Source of the DNA: an uncultured Mailhella sp.
Lineage (GTDB): Bacteria > Desulfobacterota > Desulfovibrionia > Desulfovibrionales > Desulfovibrionaceae
Reading direction: 5' to 3'
Assembly (NCBI GenBank): GCA_948482415.1
Contig: CAOMFZ010000081.1
Coordinates: 1-9,540, forward strand
Length of the DNA: 9,540 nt
Below are positions 1 through 6,728 of this stretch, piece after piece. The first letter of the stretch is position 1; the number at the start of each line of letters is the position of its first letter. The notes under the pieces were generated by a model that was given only the letters and a program-made list of their open reading frames with translations, did not search any database and was not told where the DNA came from. The position numbers and the translations under genes are program-made.

Positions 1-50
1 TGCATATAAGATGTATTGCTATTTGGGCAAAAATTTATTGACGACACACT

Positions 51-533
51 CTAGTCAATGCTGTGATTGTTTTCTCTTGCCCAGTTGTGGAATTGTTCAA
101 GCCAGGTCAGGAAAAGGGGAATTTCTTTCTGTTCACGGTAGGCTTTGTATTCTTCATCGGACATGGAGTCTTCAATTTTGGAATCGTTGTCTGCTTCGTC
201 CTGGACAAAGCCGTAAAAGACATTGAGTTTGTTGTTAAACGTTGTGTTCATGCTCATTTCGTGCATGAAGTTTGCAAAGTCATCATCAGAGAGCTGCAAT
301 TCATCTTGCACAAAGGAGAAAATCGCACTTTTCACATCATTGAGCACAATGGGGCTGTGCTGGATTTTTTCCAATAGGGGAATTAAATGGGGAACTTGAT
401 TTTTGCACTCATTGTATACAATTTCCGGAATTTCTATACTTGCATTGACATGGTCTTCCGCTTCTTCAAAGCAAAAATAACGTGCCCAGTGTTCAAAAAA
501 TATAGCATCTAAAAGGAGTTTTTGTTTGTCCAT
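51..533 (-). CDS. Small acidic cytosolic protein of unknown function, downstream of miaB
   Basis: I do not recognise this 160-residue protein. It has no signal peptide, no membrane segment and no Cys pairs that suggest metal binding. It begins MDKQKLLLDAIFFEHWARYF, is rich in Asp/Glu and aromatic residues (Phe, Trp, Tyr), and looks like a helical soluble protein; the middle (around residues 75-95, QDELQLSDDDFANFMHEMS) is strongly acidic. The reading frame is open up to a TTG at 578, but that start would lie inside the end of miaB. The ATG at 533 is preferred because it leaves a 22-nt gap after the miaB stop and has an AGG seven bases upstream. The short gap and shared strand make it the last gene of the grpE-miaB unit. 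No function can be assigned from sequence alone; it is likely a lineage-specific conserved protein, which is inference. Confidence 0.75.
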   Translation of the reverse strand: MDKQKLLLDAIFFEHWARYFCFEEAEDHVNASIEIPEIVYNECKNQVPHLIPLLEKIQHSPIVLNDVKSAIFSFVQDELQLSDDDFANFMHEMSMNTTFNNKLNVFYGFVQDEADNDSKIEDSMSDEEYKAYREQKEIPLFLTWLEQFHNWARENNHSID

Positions 534-555
534 ACTAAAACCTGTTTGGTAAAAT

Positions 556-2007
556 TTATTTTTGAATGAGTTCCCCAAGCAGGGAATGTTTTTTGGCGGT
601 AATAATTTTTACAGACACAATATCACCGGCTTTATAGGCTAAGTCATTAGGGATAATGAGGTTAACGGTATTTCCCCAGACATCATGTCCCTGCCAGCTG
701 GTGTTTTCTGTATCGTCGTCAATAGTTTCGAGAGCAGTCCTGACGGTTTCAATATTTATGGAATTATCTGTTATTTCTGAATATTTTGGTTTTGCACTTT
801 TTGCTTCGAGTAAAACTTCTGTTTCCATACCCACCCGTGATGCAAGCCATTTTTCACCCAGTTCATTTTGTAAATCCATGAGTCGATTAAGACGGTCAAG
901 CCCTGCGTTTGCAGGGACTTTATTTTGCATTTTAGATGCGCGGGTTCCCGGTCTGTCGGAATAAATGAAAGAAAAAGATGAAATAAAATTTGCTTCTTTC
1001 ATAATGCGCAGGGTTTCCTGAAAATCTGCTTCTGTTTCTTCCGGGAAGCCTACAATAAGGTCTGTGGAAAGGGCTAAATCAGGACGGGCAAGGCGGAGTT
1101 TTTCCACCAAACGCATAAATTCCTGATTGGTATAGCCGCGTCCCATTTTTTCAAGCACGGCATTGGAGCCGGCTTGCAGGGGCAAGTGAATACGGGGGGC
1201 AAGCACAGGAAGTTCTTTATAGGCACTCACTGTGGCGTCGCAAAAATCACGGGGGTGTGGGGTAACGAGATGAAGCCGCTTCAATCCCCTGAGCTTTGCC
1301 ACTTCATAAAGCAGTTCCACAAAATGGGGAGTGTCACTGGCTTTGTCTTTGCCATAGGCATTTACGTTTTGTCCGAGCAGGGTTAAATCGCAGATTCCGC
1401 GGTCAAGCCATTCCTGACATTCATTTAAAATTGACGCAAGGGGGCGTGATTTTTGGCGTCCGCGCGTATAGGGTACGATGCAGTAGGCGCAGAAATTATT
1501 GCAGCCCTGCATGATATTGACAAAGGCGCGCGTATCGTTGCCTTTTGTGCTTTCTTCGGCAGAGCCTGTAGGAAGCAGCGGGATATTTTTGAAATAGTCC
1601 AGTTCCGGTTTTCTGTCGGGAAATTCTTTGGTGAATTTTAAATAAGAAAGACGGAGTTTAGGATTTTTAGCAATCTTTTCAAATGCCTGCGGAGCATAGA
1701 CTATGCCGTCACTGCCAAGCACAAGGCGCACATGGGCATTCTTTTCCCATAATTTTTCGCCCAGCTGCTGCGCCACGCAGCCGGCCACAGCCACACTTGC
1801 CTTTGGGTTGACATCGCGAATTATCCCCAGCATGCTGAGTACTTTATGCTGAGGTTTTTCGCGCACGGAACAAGTATTCATGAAAACAAAATCAGCCGCT
1901 TCCATGCTTGTTTCTTCCCAGCCCATTTTGACAAGGGAACGGGCTACCCAGGCACTGTCGTTGACATTCATTTGACAGCCATAGGTTATGCAGTGAAAGG
2001 AGGGCAT
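556..2007 (-). CDS. miaB: tRNA-2-methylthio-N6-dimethylallyladenosine synthase MiaB
   Basis: MiaB is a radical-SAM methylthiotransferase that adds the 2-methylthio group to i6A37 of tRNAs reading UNN codons, acting in the cytoplasm with two 4Fe-4S clusters. The 483-residue length fits the family. The N-terminal UPF0004 domain shows the three cluster-binding cysteines C11 (YGCQMN), C46 (NTCSVRE) and C77 (AGCVAQ). The radical-SAM motif is C169-x3-C173-x2-C176 (QGCNNFCAYCIVPYTRG), whose context is MiaB-like rather than RimO- or MtaB-like. A C-terminal TRAM domain follows (about 392-483) and is enlarged by an acidic stretch around residues 407-436. The ATG has AGGA seven bases upstream, and this ribosome binding site abuts the grpE stop, with only 9 nt between the genes, so the two are probably translated from one mRNA. 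The required i6A maker MiaA is not in the window. Confidence 0.96.
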   Translation of the reverse strand: MPSFHCITYGCQMNVNDSAWVARSLVKMGWEETSMEAADFVFMNTCSVREKPQHKVLSMLGIIRDVNPKASVAVAGCVAQQLGEKLWEKNAHVRLVLGSDGIVYAPQAFEKIAKNPKLRLSYLKFTKEFPDRKPELDYFKNIPLLPTGSAEESTKGNDTRAFVNIMQGCNNFCAYCIVPYTRGRQKSRPLASILNECQEWLDRGICDLTLLGQNVNAYGKDKASDTPHFVELLYEVAKLRGLKRLHLVTPHPRDFCDATVSAYKELPVLAPRIHLPLQAGSNAVLEKMGRGYTNQEFMRLVEKLRLARPDLALSTDLIVGFPEETEADFQETLRIMKEANFISSFSFIYSDRPGTRASKMQNKVPANAGLDRLNRLMDLQNELGEKWLASRVGMETEVLLEAKSAKPKYSEITDNSINIETVRTALETIDDDTENTSWQGHDVWGNTVNLIIPNDLAYKAGDIVSVKIITAKKHSLLGELIQK

Positions 2008-2016
2008 GGGCTATTC

Positions 2017-2610
2017 CTAAACAGTGGTGTCGATATTAGAAGAGCTTTGGGCTTTGCAGACACTGACTTTTGCAGAACGAAGCAGGCGGTTTTTCAGTTT
2101 ATAGCCTTTTTGCATGACAGAAATAATATGCCCTGCGGGAATTTCCGGGTCTTCTGCCTGAGCAATGGCTTCATGAAATTCAGGATTGAAAGCTTCCCCA
2201 ACAGCACCGACAGGTTCGAGACCGTGTTTTTTAACAGCATCAAGGAGAAGTTTTTTCGTCATTTCAACGCCCATAATGGTATCTTTGCAGGCTTCATTTT
2301 TGCTGCCGTATTGCAGTGCCAGGTCAAGATTGTCAAGAGTAGGCAAAAGATCAGACAAAACGGATTCTGCCACATATGCCATTTGTTCGTCTTTTTCTTT
2401 TTGCAGGCGTTTTTTGAAGTTTTCCATTTCAGCGAGTGCCCGAATTCGGATATCTTCCGCTTCTTTATGTATATTGCAGTCAGGGCAGATAAGCGCTTTG
2501 CATTCTTCAGGATTTAATGCGCATTGCTCTGTATTTTCAGCAGTGTTTTCAGCTTCTTCTCTTTCTTCAAATTCTTCTTCTTTATGATTATGCAAATGTT
2601 TTTTAGACAT
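2017..2610 (-). CDS. grpE: GrpE, nucleotide exchange factor of DnaK
   Basis: GrpE releases ADP from the DnaK (Hsp70) chaperone so that it can rebind ATP and drop its substrate; it works as a cytoplasmic dimer. The protein has 197 residues, usual for the family. Residues 1-29 form a highly charged disordered tail (many Glu and Asn). About 46-105 form the long dimer helix (RALAEMENFKKRLQKEKDEQ). The C-terminal beta domain carries the family hallmarks VGEAFNPEFHEAIAQ (137-151) and GYKLKNRLLRSAKV (169-182). Four cysteines, C30, C37, C42 and C45, sit just before the helix, which is unusual against enterobacterial GrpE. The ATG has a good AAGGAGC ribosome binding site. dnaK, dnaJ and hrcA are not adjacent, and no CIRCE element was seen upstream; the gene instead heads a small unit with miaB. 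Confidence 0.96.
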   Translation of the reverse strand: MSKKHLHNHKEEEFEEREEAENTAENTEQCALNPEECKALICPDCNIHKEAEDIRIRALAEMENFKKRLQKEKDEQMAYVAESVLSDLLPTLDNLDLALQYGSKNEACKDTIMGVEMTKKLLLDAVKKHGLEPVGAVGEAFNPEFHEAIAQAEDPEIPAGHIISVMQKGYKLKNRLLRSAKVSVCKAQSSSNIDTTV

Positions 2611-2635
2611 ATTTGCTCCTTTATTCTTTTTCTAA

Positions 2636-2664
2636 AAAGTAGGCACGAAGCAGGCTTCTGTCAA
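2636..2664 (-). promoter_or_regulatory. Putative promoter of grpE-miaB
   Basis: On the minus strand, in the 89-nt gap between fliI and grpE, a perfect -35 TTGACA (2664-2659) is followed after 17 nt by a poor -10 TACTTT (2641-2636). Transcription would begin near 2629, giving a leader of about 20 nt that contains the grpE ribosome binding site. The spacer holds the palindrome GAAGC-N2-GCTTC (2647-2658), which could be an operator. A heat-shock sigma factor is possible for a grpE promoter, but the -10 does not clearly match the sigma-32 CCCCAT type. The -35 is strong and the -10 weak, so confidence is moderate. Confidence 0.45.
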
Positions 2665-2699
2665 GCTTTTGGCAGAAAATTCTTTTCTATTTGCCGTAG

Positions 2700-4070
2700 T
2701 TATTGCTGGGGATTGAGTTCCATGCCCTGCTTTGGCGTGTGCATGCTTTGTTCTGCACGAGCGGCTAACTGGAGCATTTTGGTAAAACTGTCCATAATGG
2801 ATTCAGGTTCGTTGATGCCCTGCATGAGAAATTCATTGATAGGTTTGTTAAATTGGATAGCCGCGTCAATTTCTGCATTGGAGCCTTTGCTGTATGCGCC
2901 GATATTAATCATGTCTTCTGAAGAATTATAGGTGGAAAGCAGGTTGGTGAGTATGCGCCCTGCTTTGACAAGGTCAGGTTCAATAATGTCATTGCGCAGA
3001 CGGCTGATGGATTTTAAAACGTCAATAGCGGGAAAATGTCCCTTGTCTGCCAGTTGGCGGGTGAGAACAATATGTCCGTCCAAAATAGAGCGCACAGCAT
3101 CGGCAATGGGTTCATTAAAATCATCACCGTCAACAAGGACAGTATAAATACCTGTAATTGTTCCTTTATCAGAACGTCCAGCCCGTTCCAGGAGGCGGGG
3201 CAGCTGGGCAAAAACAGAGGGAGTGTATCCTTTGGTAGTAGGCGGCTCACCGGTGGCAAGTCCGATTTCACGGGACGCCATAGCAAAACGGGTGATCGAG
3301 TCCATCATGAGGAGCACGTTTTTTCCCTGATCGCGGAAATATTCAGCCACAGCCGTAGCGGCATAGGCAGCGCGCATACGCACAAGAGCAGGCTGATCAG
3401 AGGTTGCCACCACAATGCAGGAACGCTCCATACCTTCTTTGCCAAGGTCGCGTTCCATAAATTCCAGAACTTCGCGTCCGCGTTCGCCAATCAGTCCCAT
3501 AACAATAATGTCTGCTTCTGTGTAGCGAGCCATCATGCCCATGAGGGTAGATTTACCAACGCCTGAGCCGGCCATAATGCCCACACGCTGCCCTTTGCCC
3601 ATGGTAATCAGGGAATTGATGCAGCGCACACCCACGTCCAGGATTTCGTCAATGCGTGGTCTGTCTAGGGGAGCAGGAGGTTCTGCATACAAAGAAATCA
3701 TGGTTTCCGGATTGATGGGGGCTTTTTTGTCAAGGGGATTGCCGAAAGCATCAAGCGTTCTGCCTAAAAGTTCGGCAGAAGCAGGAAAAAGAGGAGGCAG
3801 GCTTGAGTTTTGAATGAGGCTTCCCGGACGAACGCCGCGCATTTCCCCATAGGGCATAAAAAGCAGGCTGTTATCTTTGAAACCCACCACTTCGGCGGCA
3901 ATGGGACTGTCTTTTTTATTTTCAGGAATAATATGACAAACATCGCCCAAACTTGCTTTCAAGCCCGTTGCTTCAACCACAAGCCCCACCACTTTGGTAA
4001 CTTTGCCAAAGCTTTGCACGGGATTGCTGTCGTTCAATAAACGGATACACGTTTTGGGATCAAAAGGCAT
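2700..4070 (-). CDS. fliI: Flagellum-specific ATPase FliI
   Basis: FliI is the F1-beta-like hexameric ATPase at the base of the flagellar type III export apparatus; it helps unload substrates and works with FliH, FliJ and FlhA. The 456 residues equal the usual family length. Visible motifs are the P-loop AGSGVGKST (167-175, with K173), the GLIGERGREVLEF segment (192-204) diagnostic of type III/FliI ATPases, the Walker B strand NVLLMMDSITRFA (251-263, D257), and the export-ATPase segment TGEPPTTKGYTPSVFAQLPR that follows. The N-terminal beta-barrel and C-terminal helical domain are complete, ending in NPQQ. The start ATG has a weak GAG seven bases upstream and lies 12 nt after the fliH stop, so translational coupling is likely. 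fliJ, which usually follows, is missing; grpE is next after an 89-nt gap. Confidence 0.97.
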   Translation of the reverse strand: MPFDPKTCIRLLNDSNPVQSFGKVTKVVGLVVEATGLKASLGDVCHIIPENKKDSPIAAEVVGFKDNSLLFMPYGEMRGVRPGSLIQNSSLPPLFPASAELLGRTLDAFGNPLDKKAPINPETMISLYAEPPAPLDRPRIDEILDVGVRCINSLITMGKGQRVGIMAGSGVGKSTLMGMMARYTEADIIVMGLIGERGREVLEFMERDLGKEGMERSCIVVATSDQPALVRMRAAYAATAVAEYFRDQGKNVLLMMDSITRFAMASREIGLATGEPPTTKGYTPSVFAQLPRLLERAGRSDKGTITGIYTVLVDGDDFNEPIADAVRSILDGHIVLTRQLADKGHFPAIDVLKSISRLRNDIIEPDLVKAGRILTNLLSTYNSSEDMINIGAYSKGSNAEIDAAIQFNKPINEFLMQGINEPESIMDSFTKMLQLAARAEQSMHTPKQGMELNPQQ

Positions 4071-4082
4071 GATTTTCTCTTT

Positions 4083-5651
4083 TTATTTGTCGTTAAAGCC
4101 CATTTCTGCCAAAAGGTCGTCGGCAAGGTCCTGAGGCAGGGCATGCCCTTCTTCCTGTTTTGGCTCCGGTTTGCCAAGAAATTCTTCAACCATGTCTGCG
4201 GCTTCTGCATGGGCTGCCTGCGCATGGTTTTCAGGATCATCAAAAGTGGGCAGTTCGTCAATAACATTAACCGGCGCTGCCTGCGGAATTTTGACAGGTT
4301 CTGCCTGCGGTGCAGGATTATCAAAAAGATTATCAATATCCATTTGTGATGGAGCCGCCTGCTGTGCCTGTGGGACAGGATTGTCAAAAAGACTGTCAAT
4401 GTTATCTTGCGCAGATACCGGCTGTGATGTTTGTACCGGTTTTTGAGCTTGCGGAGCGGCTTGTCCCTGTACCGGCTGTTGTACTTGTGCCTGCGTCTGT
4501 GCTTGTTGTTGTGCCAATTGCTGTGATTGTACAGGCATATCCGCAATATTCTGTTCAGCACTTTGCATTGGCTTTGCCTGTTCTGCCTGTGTTAAATTGT
4601 CTGCCGTTTGTTCAAAAGCGGTATCAGTCATATTTTCCGGCATGGAAATTTCTTCCTGATCAGGATTTTCCTGCTGTAAATCAAGGTCATTGCCCTGATC
4701 CGGCATGAAATTCCGCAAAGGAATTTCTTCAATGGGCTCCTGACTTTGCTCCATGGAATGGCGCAGAACAGGATTACTTTGCATTTCATGGTTAAGACTG
4801 TCTTTCAGATGCTGTTCTAAAAGTTCCTCATCATGGCTTTTGGGCAAAATAAGATTGTCTAAAATTTCCTGCACAAATTTTTGCCGTTCACTGTGGGAAT
4901 TTTTGATAAAAACATTGTCACTTTCCAGTTCAAGGCTTCCGGGTTCCAGTTCCTTGGAAGATTCCATGCTCCAGGCTTTTTCCCGTGAATTTTCAAGAAC
5001 CTGGGTAATCAATTCCGCATCAGCAGGATTGACGCGGACAATAAAATTTTTCTTGTCTATAAGTTTTTGGACACATTCATCCAATAATTGCTTTAAAATG
5101 GCTTCTTTTTCAGTATTCGCAATCCAGCCTGTGCCCACTTCAATGGCTTCAAGCACAAGCTGTTTTAAATCTTCTTTCCAGACATCATAAAATTTACCCA
5201 GCTGTTCATGAATGGAAAGCAGAACAACAGCCGTGCTTTCTCCCAAAGCTTGCTGGTTTTGCGCAAGTATCCGGTTTAAGTCGGTTTGTGCTTTCTGTAC
5301 AGCTTCATTATACACATCTTGATAGCGCTGCTCGGCACCGGCAAGTACATCTTGGGCTTTTTGCTCGATTTCCTGTGCTTTTTGATTTGCCTGACTGTTT
5401 ATTTCCTGTGCCTGCTGTTCTGCCTCGCGGATAATTTCGTCACTTCGGCGTTTTGCTTGCAAAAGAAGAGCACGCACTTTTTCTGTGGCACGGTTTTTTA
5501 CACTTTCCAGATATTCGTTTTCAGCCTCTTCACTCCATTTGACGTCTTTTTTTTGATTGAGGAATGCGTCAACAGAAGTTTCTCTGTGGGCAAGAGGCCC
5601 CATAAAAATAGTATTATGGACTTTTTTATTTTCAGGACTAGACAAAAACAT
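4083..5651 (-). CDS. fliH: Flagellar assembly protein FliH with a long Gln/Pro-rich C-terminal extension
   Basis: FliH is the dimeric stator-like partner that inhibits FliI and tethers it to FliN at the C-ring and to FlhA. With the ATG at 5651 the protein has 522 residues, about twice the usual 230-270. Residues 17-45 (MGPLAHRETSVDAFLNQKKD, then W39) are the N-terminal region; about 45-130 is a long Ala/Gln/Glu helix (EIIREAEQQAQEINSQAN) expected to be coiled coil; about 130-230 is the FliH C-terminal domain, ending near VRVNPADAELI. After residue 285 comes an acidic, Gln/Pro/Ala-rich, probably disordered tail. It carries AQDNIDSLFDNP (414-425) and SQMDIDNLFDNP (435-446), and ends PQDLADDLLAEMGFNDK. 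The frame is open upstream to a TTG at 5696, but the ATG at 5651 is better placed, overlapping fliG by 14 nt. GGAGG lies only 2 nt before it, so coupling to fliG translation may matter. The role of the tail is unknown. Confidence 0.9.
   Translation of the reverse strand: MFLSSPENKKVHNTIFMGPLAHRETSVDAFLNQKKDVKWSEEAENEYLESVKNRATEKVRALLLQAKRRSDEIIREAEQQAQEINSQANQKAQEIEQKAQDVLAGAEQRYQDVYNEAVQKAQTDLNRILAQNQQALGESTAVVLLSIHEQLGKFYDVWKEDLKQLVLEAIEVGTGWIANTEKEAILKQLLDECVQKLIDKKNFIVRVNPADAELITQVLENSREKAWSMESSKELEPGSLELESDNVFIKNSHSERQKFVQEILDNLILPKSHDEELLEQHLKDSLNHEMQSNPVLRHSMEQSQEPIEEIPLRNFMPDQGNDLDLQQENPDQEEISMPENMTDTAFEQTADNLTQAEQAKPMQSAEQNIADMPVQSQQLAQQQAQTQAQVQQPVQGQAAPQAQKPVQTSQPVSAQDNIDSLFDNPVPQAQQAAPSQMDIDNLFDNPAPQAEPVKIPQAAPVNVIDELPTFDDPENHAQAAHAEAADMVEEFLGKPEPKQEEGHALPQDLADDLLAEMGFNDK
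4314..4415 (-). repeat. Two tandem FliM-like motif repeats coded in the fliH tail
   Basis: Two in-frame copies of about 21 codons encode SAQDNIDSLFDNPVPQAQQ (from 4415) and SQMDIDNLFDNPAPQAE (from 4349). They share the core (D/N)ID(S/N)LFDNP(V/A)PQA and start 66 nt apart. The DNA copies also resemble each other over the stretch coding for DNP and its flanks, as expected from a duplication. A decayed third copy, VIDELPTFDDPE, may follow at about residues 463-474 of FliH. Confidence 0.75.
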
Positions 5652-6636
5652 CACCTCCACCACCGCGGGCAACGATGATCTTGCCTTGAGCTTCAAGGTT
5701 ACGAACAGTTTTTACAATGCTTTGCTGTGCCGCTTCAACATCAGAAAGCTTGGTTGGCCCCATATATTCCATTTCTTCCTTGAGCATGGACGCTGCACGT
5801 TCAGACATGTTGCGGAAGAACAAATCTTTCATTTCGTCAGAAGCACCGCGCAGAGAGAGGGTAAGGTCTTCGTTGTTGATTTCTTTGAGGATTTCACGAA
5901 TACCCTTATCGTCAATATATTTACAGTCTTCAAAGACGAACATGAGATTGCGGATATCTTCAGCCATTTGTGCAGAAGTTTCTTCGATTTCAGAAAGAAC
6001 TTCTTCTTCTGTGGCACGGTCAACCTGGTTAAGAATTTCAGCAACAGACTGGGTACCGCCCACCTTCTTGCCTTCTTTGCTGCCCATGGCAATGAGCTGG
6101 CTTTGCAAAACGCGGTCAACTTCCATAATCATTTCCTCGGAAACTGATTCCAAGCGAGCCAAACGGATAAGAATTTCCGGACGGACACCCGGAGGCAGCA
6201 TAAGCAGCAGGCTTGATGCCTGATCCGGTTTCAGGTGACCTAAAATAAGGGCAAGGGTTTGGGGGTGTTCGTTGCGTAAAAGCTGGGCGAGAAGTTTCGG
6301 ATTTGCTCTGTCAAGTTCCTGAAACGGAATAGGTCCTGTTTCCAGATTGAGGGAGTCAGCAACATATTTTGCTGTTTCAGAGTCCAGATTGCTTGCAAGG
6401 ACTTGTTTCAATGTTTCCTGTCCGCCTGAAACAATGTCCAGACCATCGACAAGCGCCATATGAAATTCGCGTAAAATTGCTTCAACTTCTTCTTTTGAAA
6501 CAGAATCAAGTTCCATAATGGCGCGGGAAATATTGGTGATTTCCTGCCGTGTCATTCTATTGAATACGTCAGAGGCAAATTTATCCCCCAATGCAAGCAA
6601 AATAACGGCTATTTTCTGTGTTCCTGTAAAATCCAT
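5638..6636 (-). CDS. fliG: Flagellar motor switch protein FliG
   Basis: FliG forms the top of the cytoplasmic C-ring, binds FliF in the MS-ring, and its C-terminal domain meets MotA to make torque and switch direction. The length of 332 residues is normal. The N-terminal domain (about 1-100) begins TGTQKIAVILLALGDKFASD. The middle domain has the conserved EHPQ motif (123-126, RNEHPQTLALILGHL), which contacts FliM. The C-terminal domain shows FEDCKYIDDKGIREIL and LRGASDEMKDLFFRNMSERA, the charged torque helix region. It ends GGGGDVFV, the glycines being coded by the same GGTGGTGGAGGTG that provides the fliH ribosome binding site. The ATG has AGGA seven bases upstream. A sigma-54-type promoter lies 67 nt upstream. 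fliF, which normally precedes fliG, is absent; cobU takes its place. Confidence 0.97.
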   Translation of the reverse strand: MDFTGTQKIAVILLALGDKFASDVFNRMTRQEITNISRAIMELDSVSKEEVEAILREFHMALVDGLDIVSGGQETLKQVLASNLDSETAKYVADSLNLETGPIPFQELDRANPKLLAQLLRNEHPQTLALILGHLKPDQASSLLLMLPPGVRPEILIRLARLESVSEEMIMEVDRVLQSQLIAMGSKEGKKVGGTQSVAEILNQVDRATEEEVLSEIEETSAQMAEDIRNLMFVFEDCKYIDDKGIREILKEINNEDLTLSLRGASDEMKDLFFRNMSERAASMLKEEMEYMGPTKLSDVEAAQQSIVKTVRNLEAQGKIIVARGGGGDVFV

Positions 6637-6663
6637 TTATCTTTCCTGTTTCTTCCCTTAATT

Positions 6664-6679
6664 TGTCAAATGAATGACA
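6664..6679. promoter_or_regulatory. Palindrome TGTCA-N6-TGACA in the fliG leader
   Basis: A perfect 5-bp dyad with a 6-bp centre lies between the predicted sigma-54 start site (near 6692) and the fliG ATG. The geometry is that of Crp/Fnr-superfamily operators (for example CRP TGTGA-N6-TCACA). Placed downstream of the start site it would suit a repressor, or it may just be a weak RNA hairpin. The dyad is seen; any regulator is inference. Confidence 0.35.
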
Positions 6680-6702
6680 TATTTTCATGCAATAGATTTT
6701 AA

Positions 6703-6718
6703 TGCAAAAAACTTGCCA
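6703..6718 (-). promoter_or_regulatory. Sigma-54 (RpoN) promoter of fliGHI
   Basis: Read on the minus strand the site is TGGCAAGTTTTTTGCA. Against the consensus TGGCACG-N4-TTGCA it differs only in one base (A for C at the sixth position). The invariant GG (-24) and GC (-12) are present with exactly 10 nt between them. The start site would fall near 6692, about 55 nt before the fliG ATG. Flagellar middle genes in many proteobacteria are controlled by RpoN with an NtrC-type activator (FlrC/FleR/FlgR), so the placement makes biological sense. The enhancer sites, possibly inside cobU, were not identified. Confidence 0.8.
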
Positions 6719-6728
6719 AAAAGTATGC

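Noticed and set aside
534..578. Upstream TTG start for the small protein after miaB
   Set aside because: It would start inside miaB's last codons, and the ATG at 533 has better spacing and a plausible ribosome binding site.
1846..2517. Long plus-strand open frame of 223 codons across the miaB-grpE junction
   Set aside because: It lies antisense to two well-supported genes, is Phe-rich in the way of reverse-strand shadows, and matches no family.
2611..2699. CIRCE (HrcA) operator before grpE
   Set aside because: Neither TTAGCACTC nor GAGTGCTAA halves are present.
2675..2700. Possible terminator hairpin after fliI (GGC and AGAAAA pairing with TTTTCT and GCC)
   Set aside because: The stem is interrupted by a 4-nt bulge and is not followed by a T run on either strand.
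3036..3566. Plus-strand open frame of 176 codons
   Set aside because: It is antisense to the conserved ATPase core of fliI, whose motifs fully explain the sequence.
4034..4561. Minus-strand frame of 175 codons rich in Arg and His
   Set aside because: It overlaps the fliH tail and start of fliI in another frame; its composition is an off-frame reading of Gln/Pro codons.
5652..5696. Upstream TTG start for fliH
   Set aside because: It would extend the overlap with fliG to nearly 60 nt, and the added residues look like off-frame reading of the fliG end.
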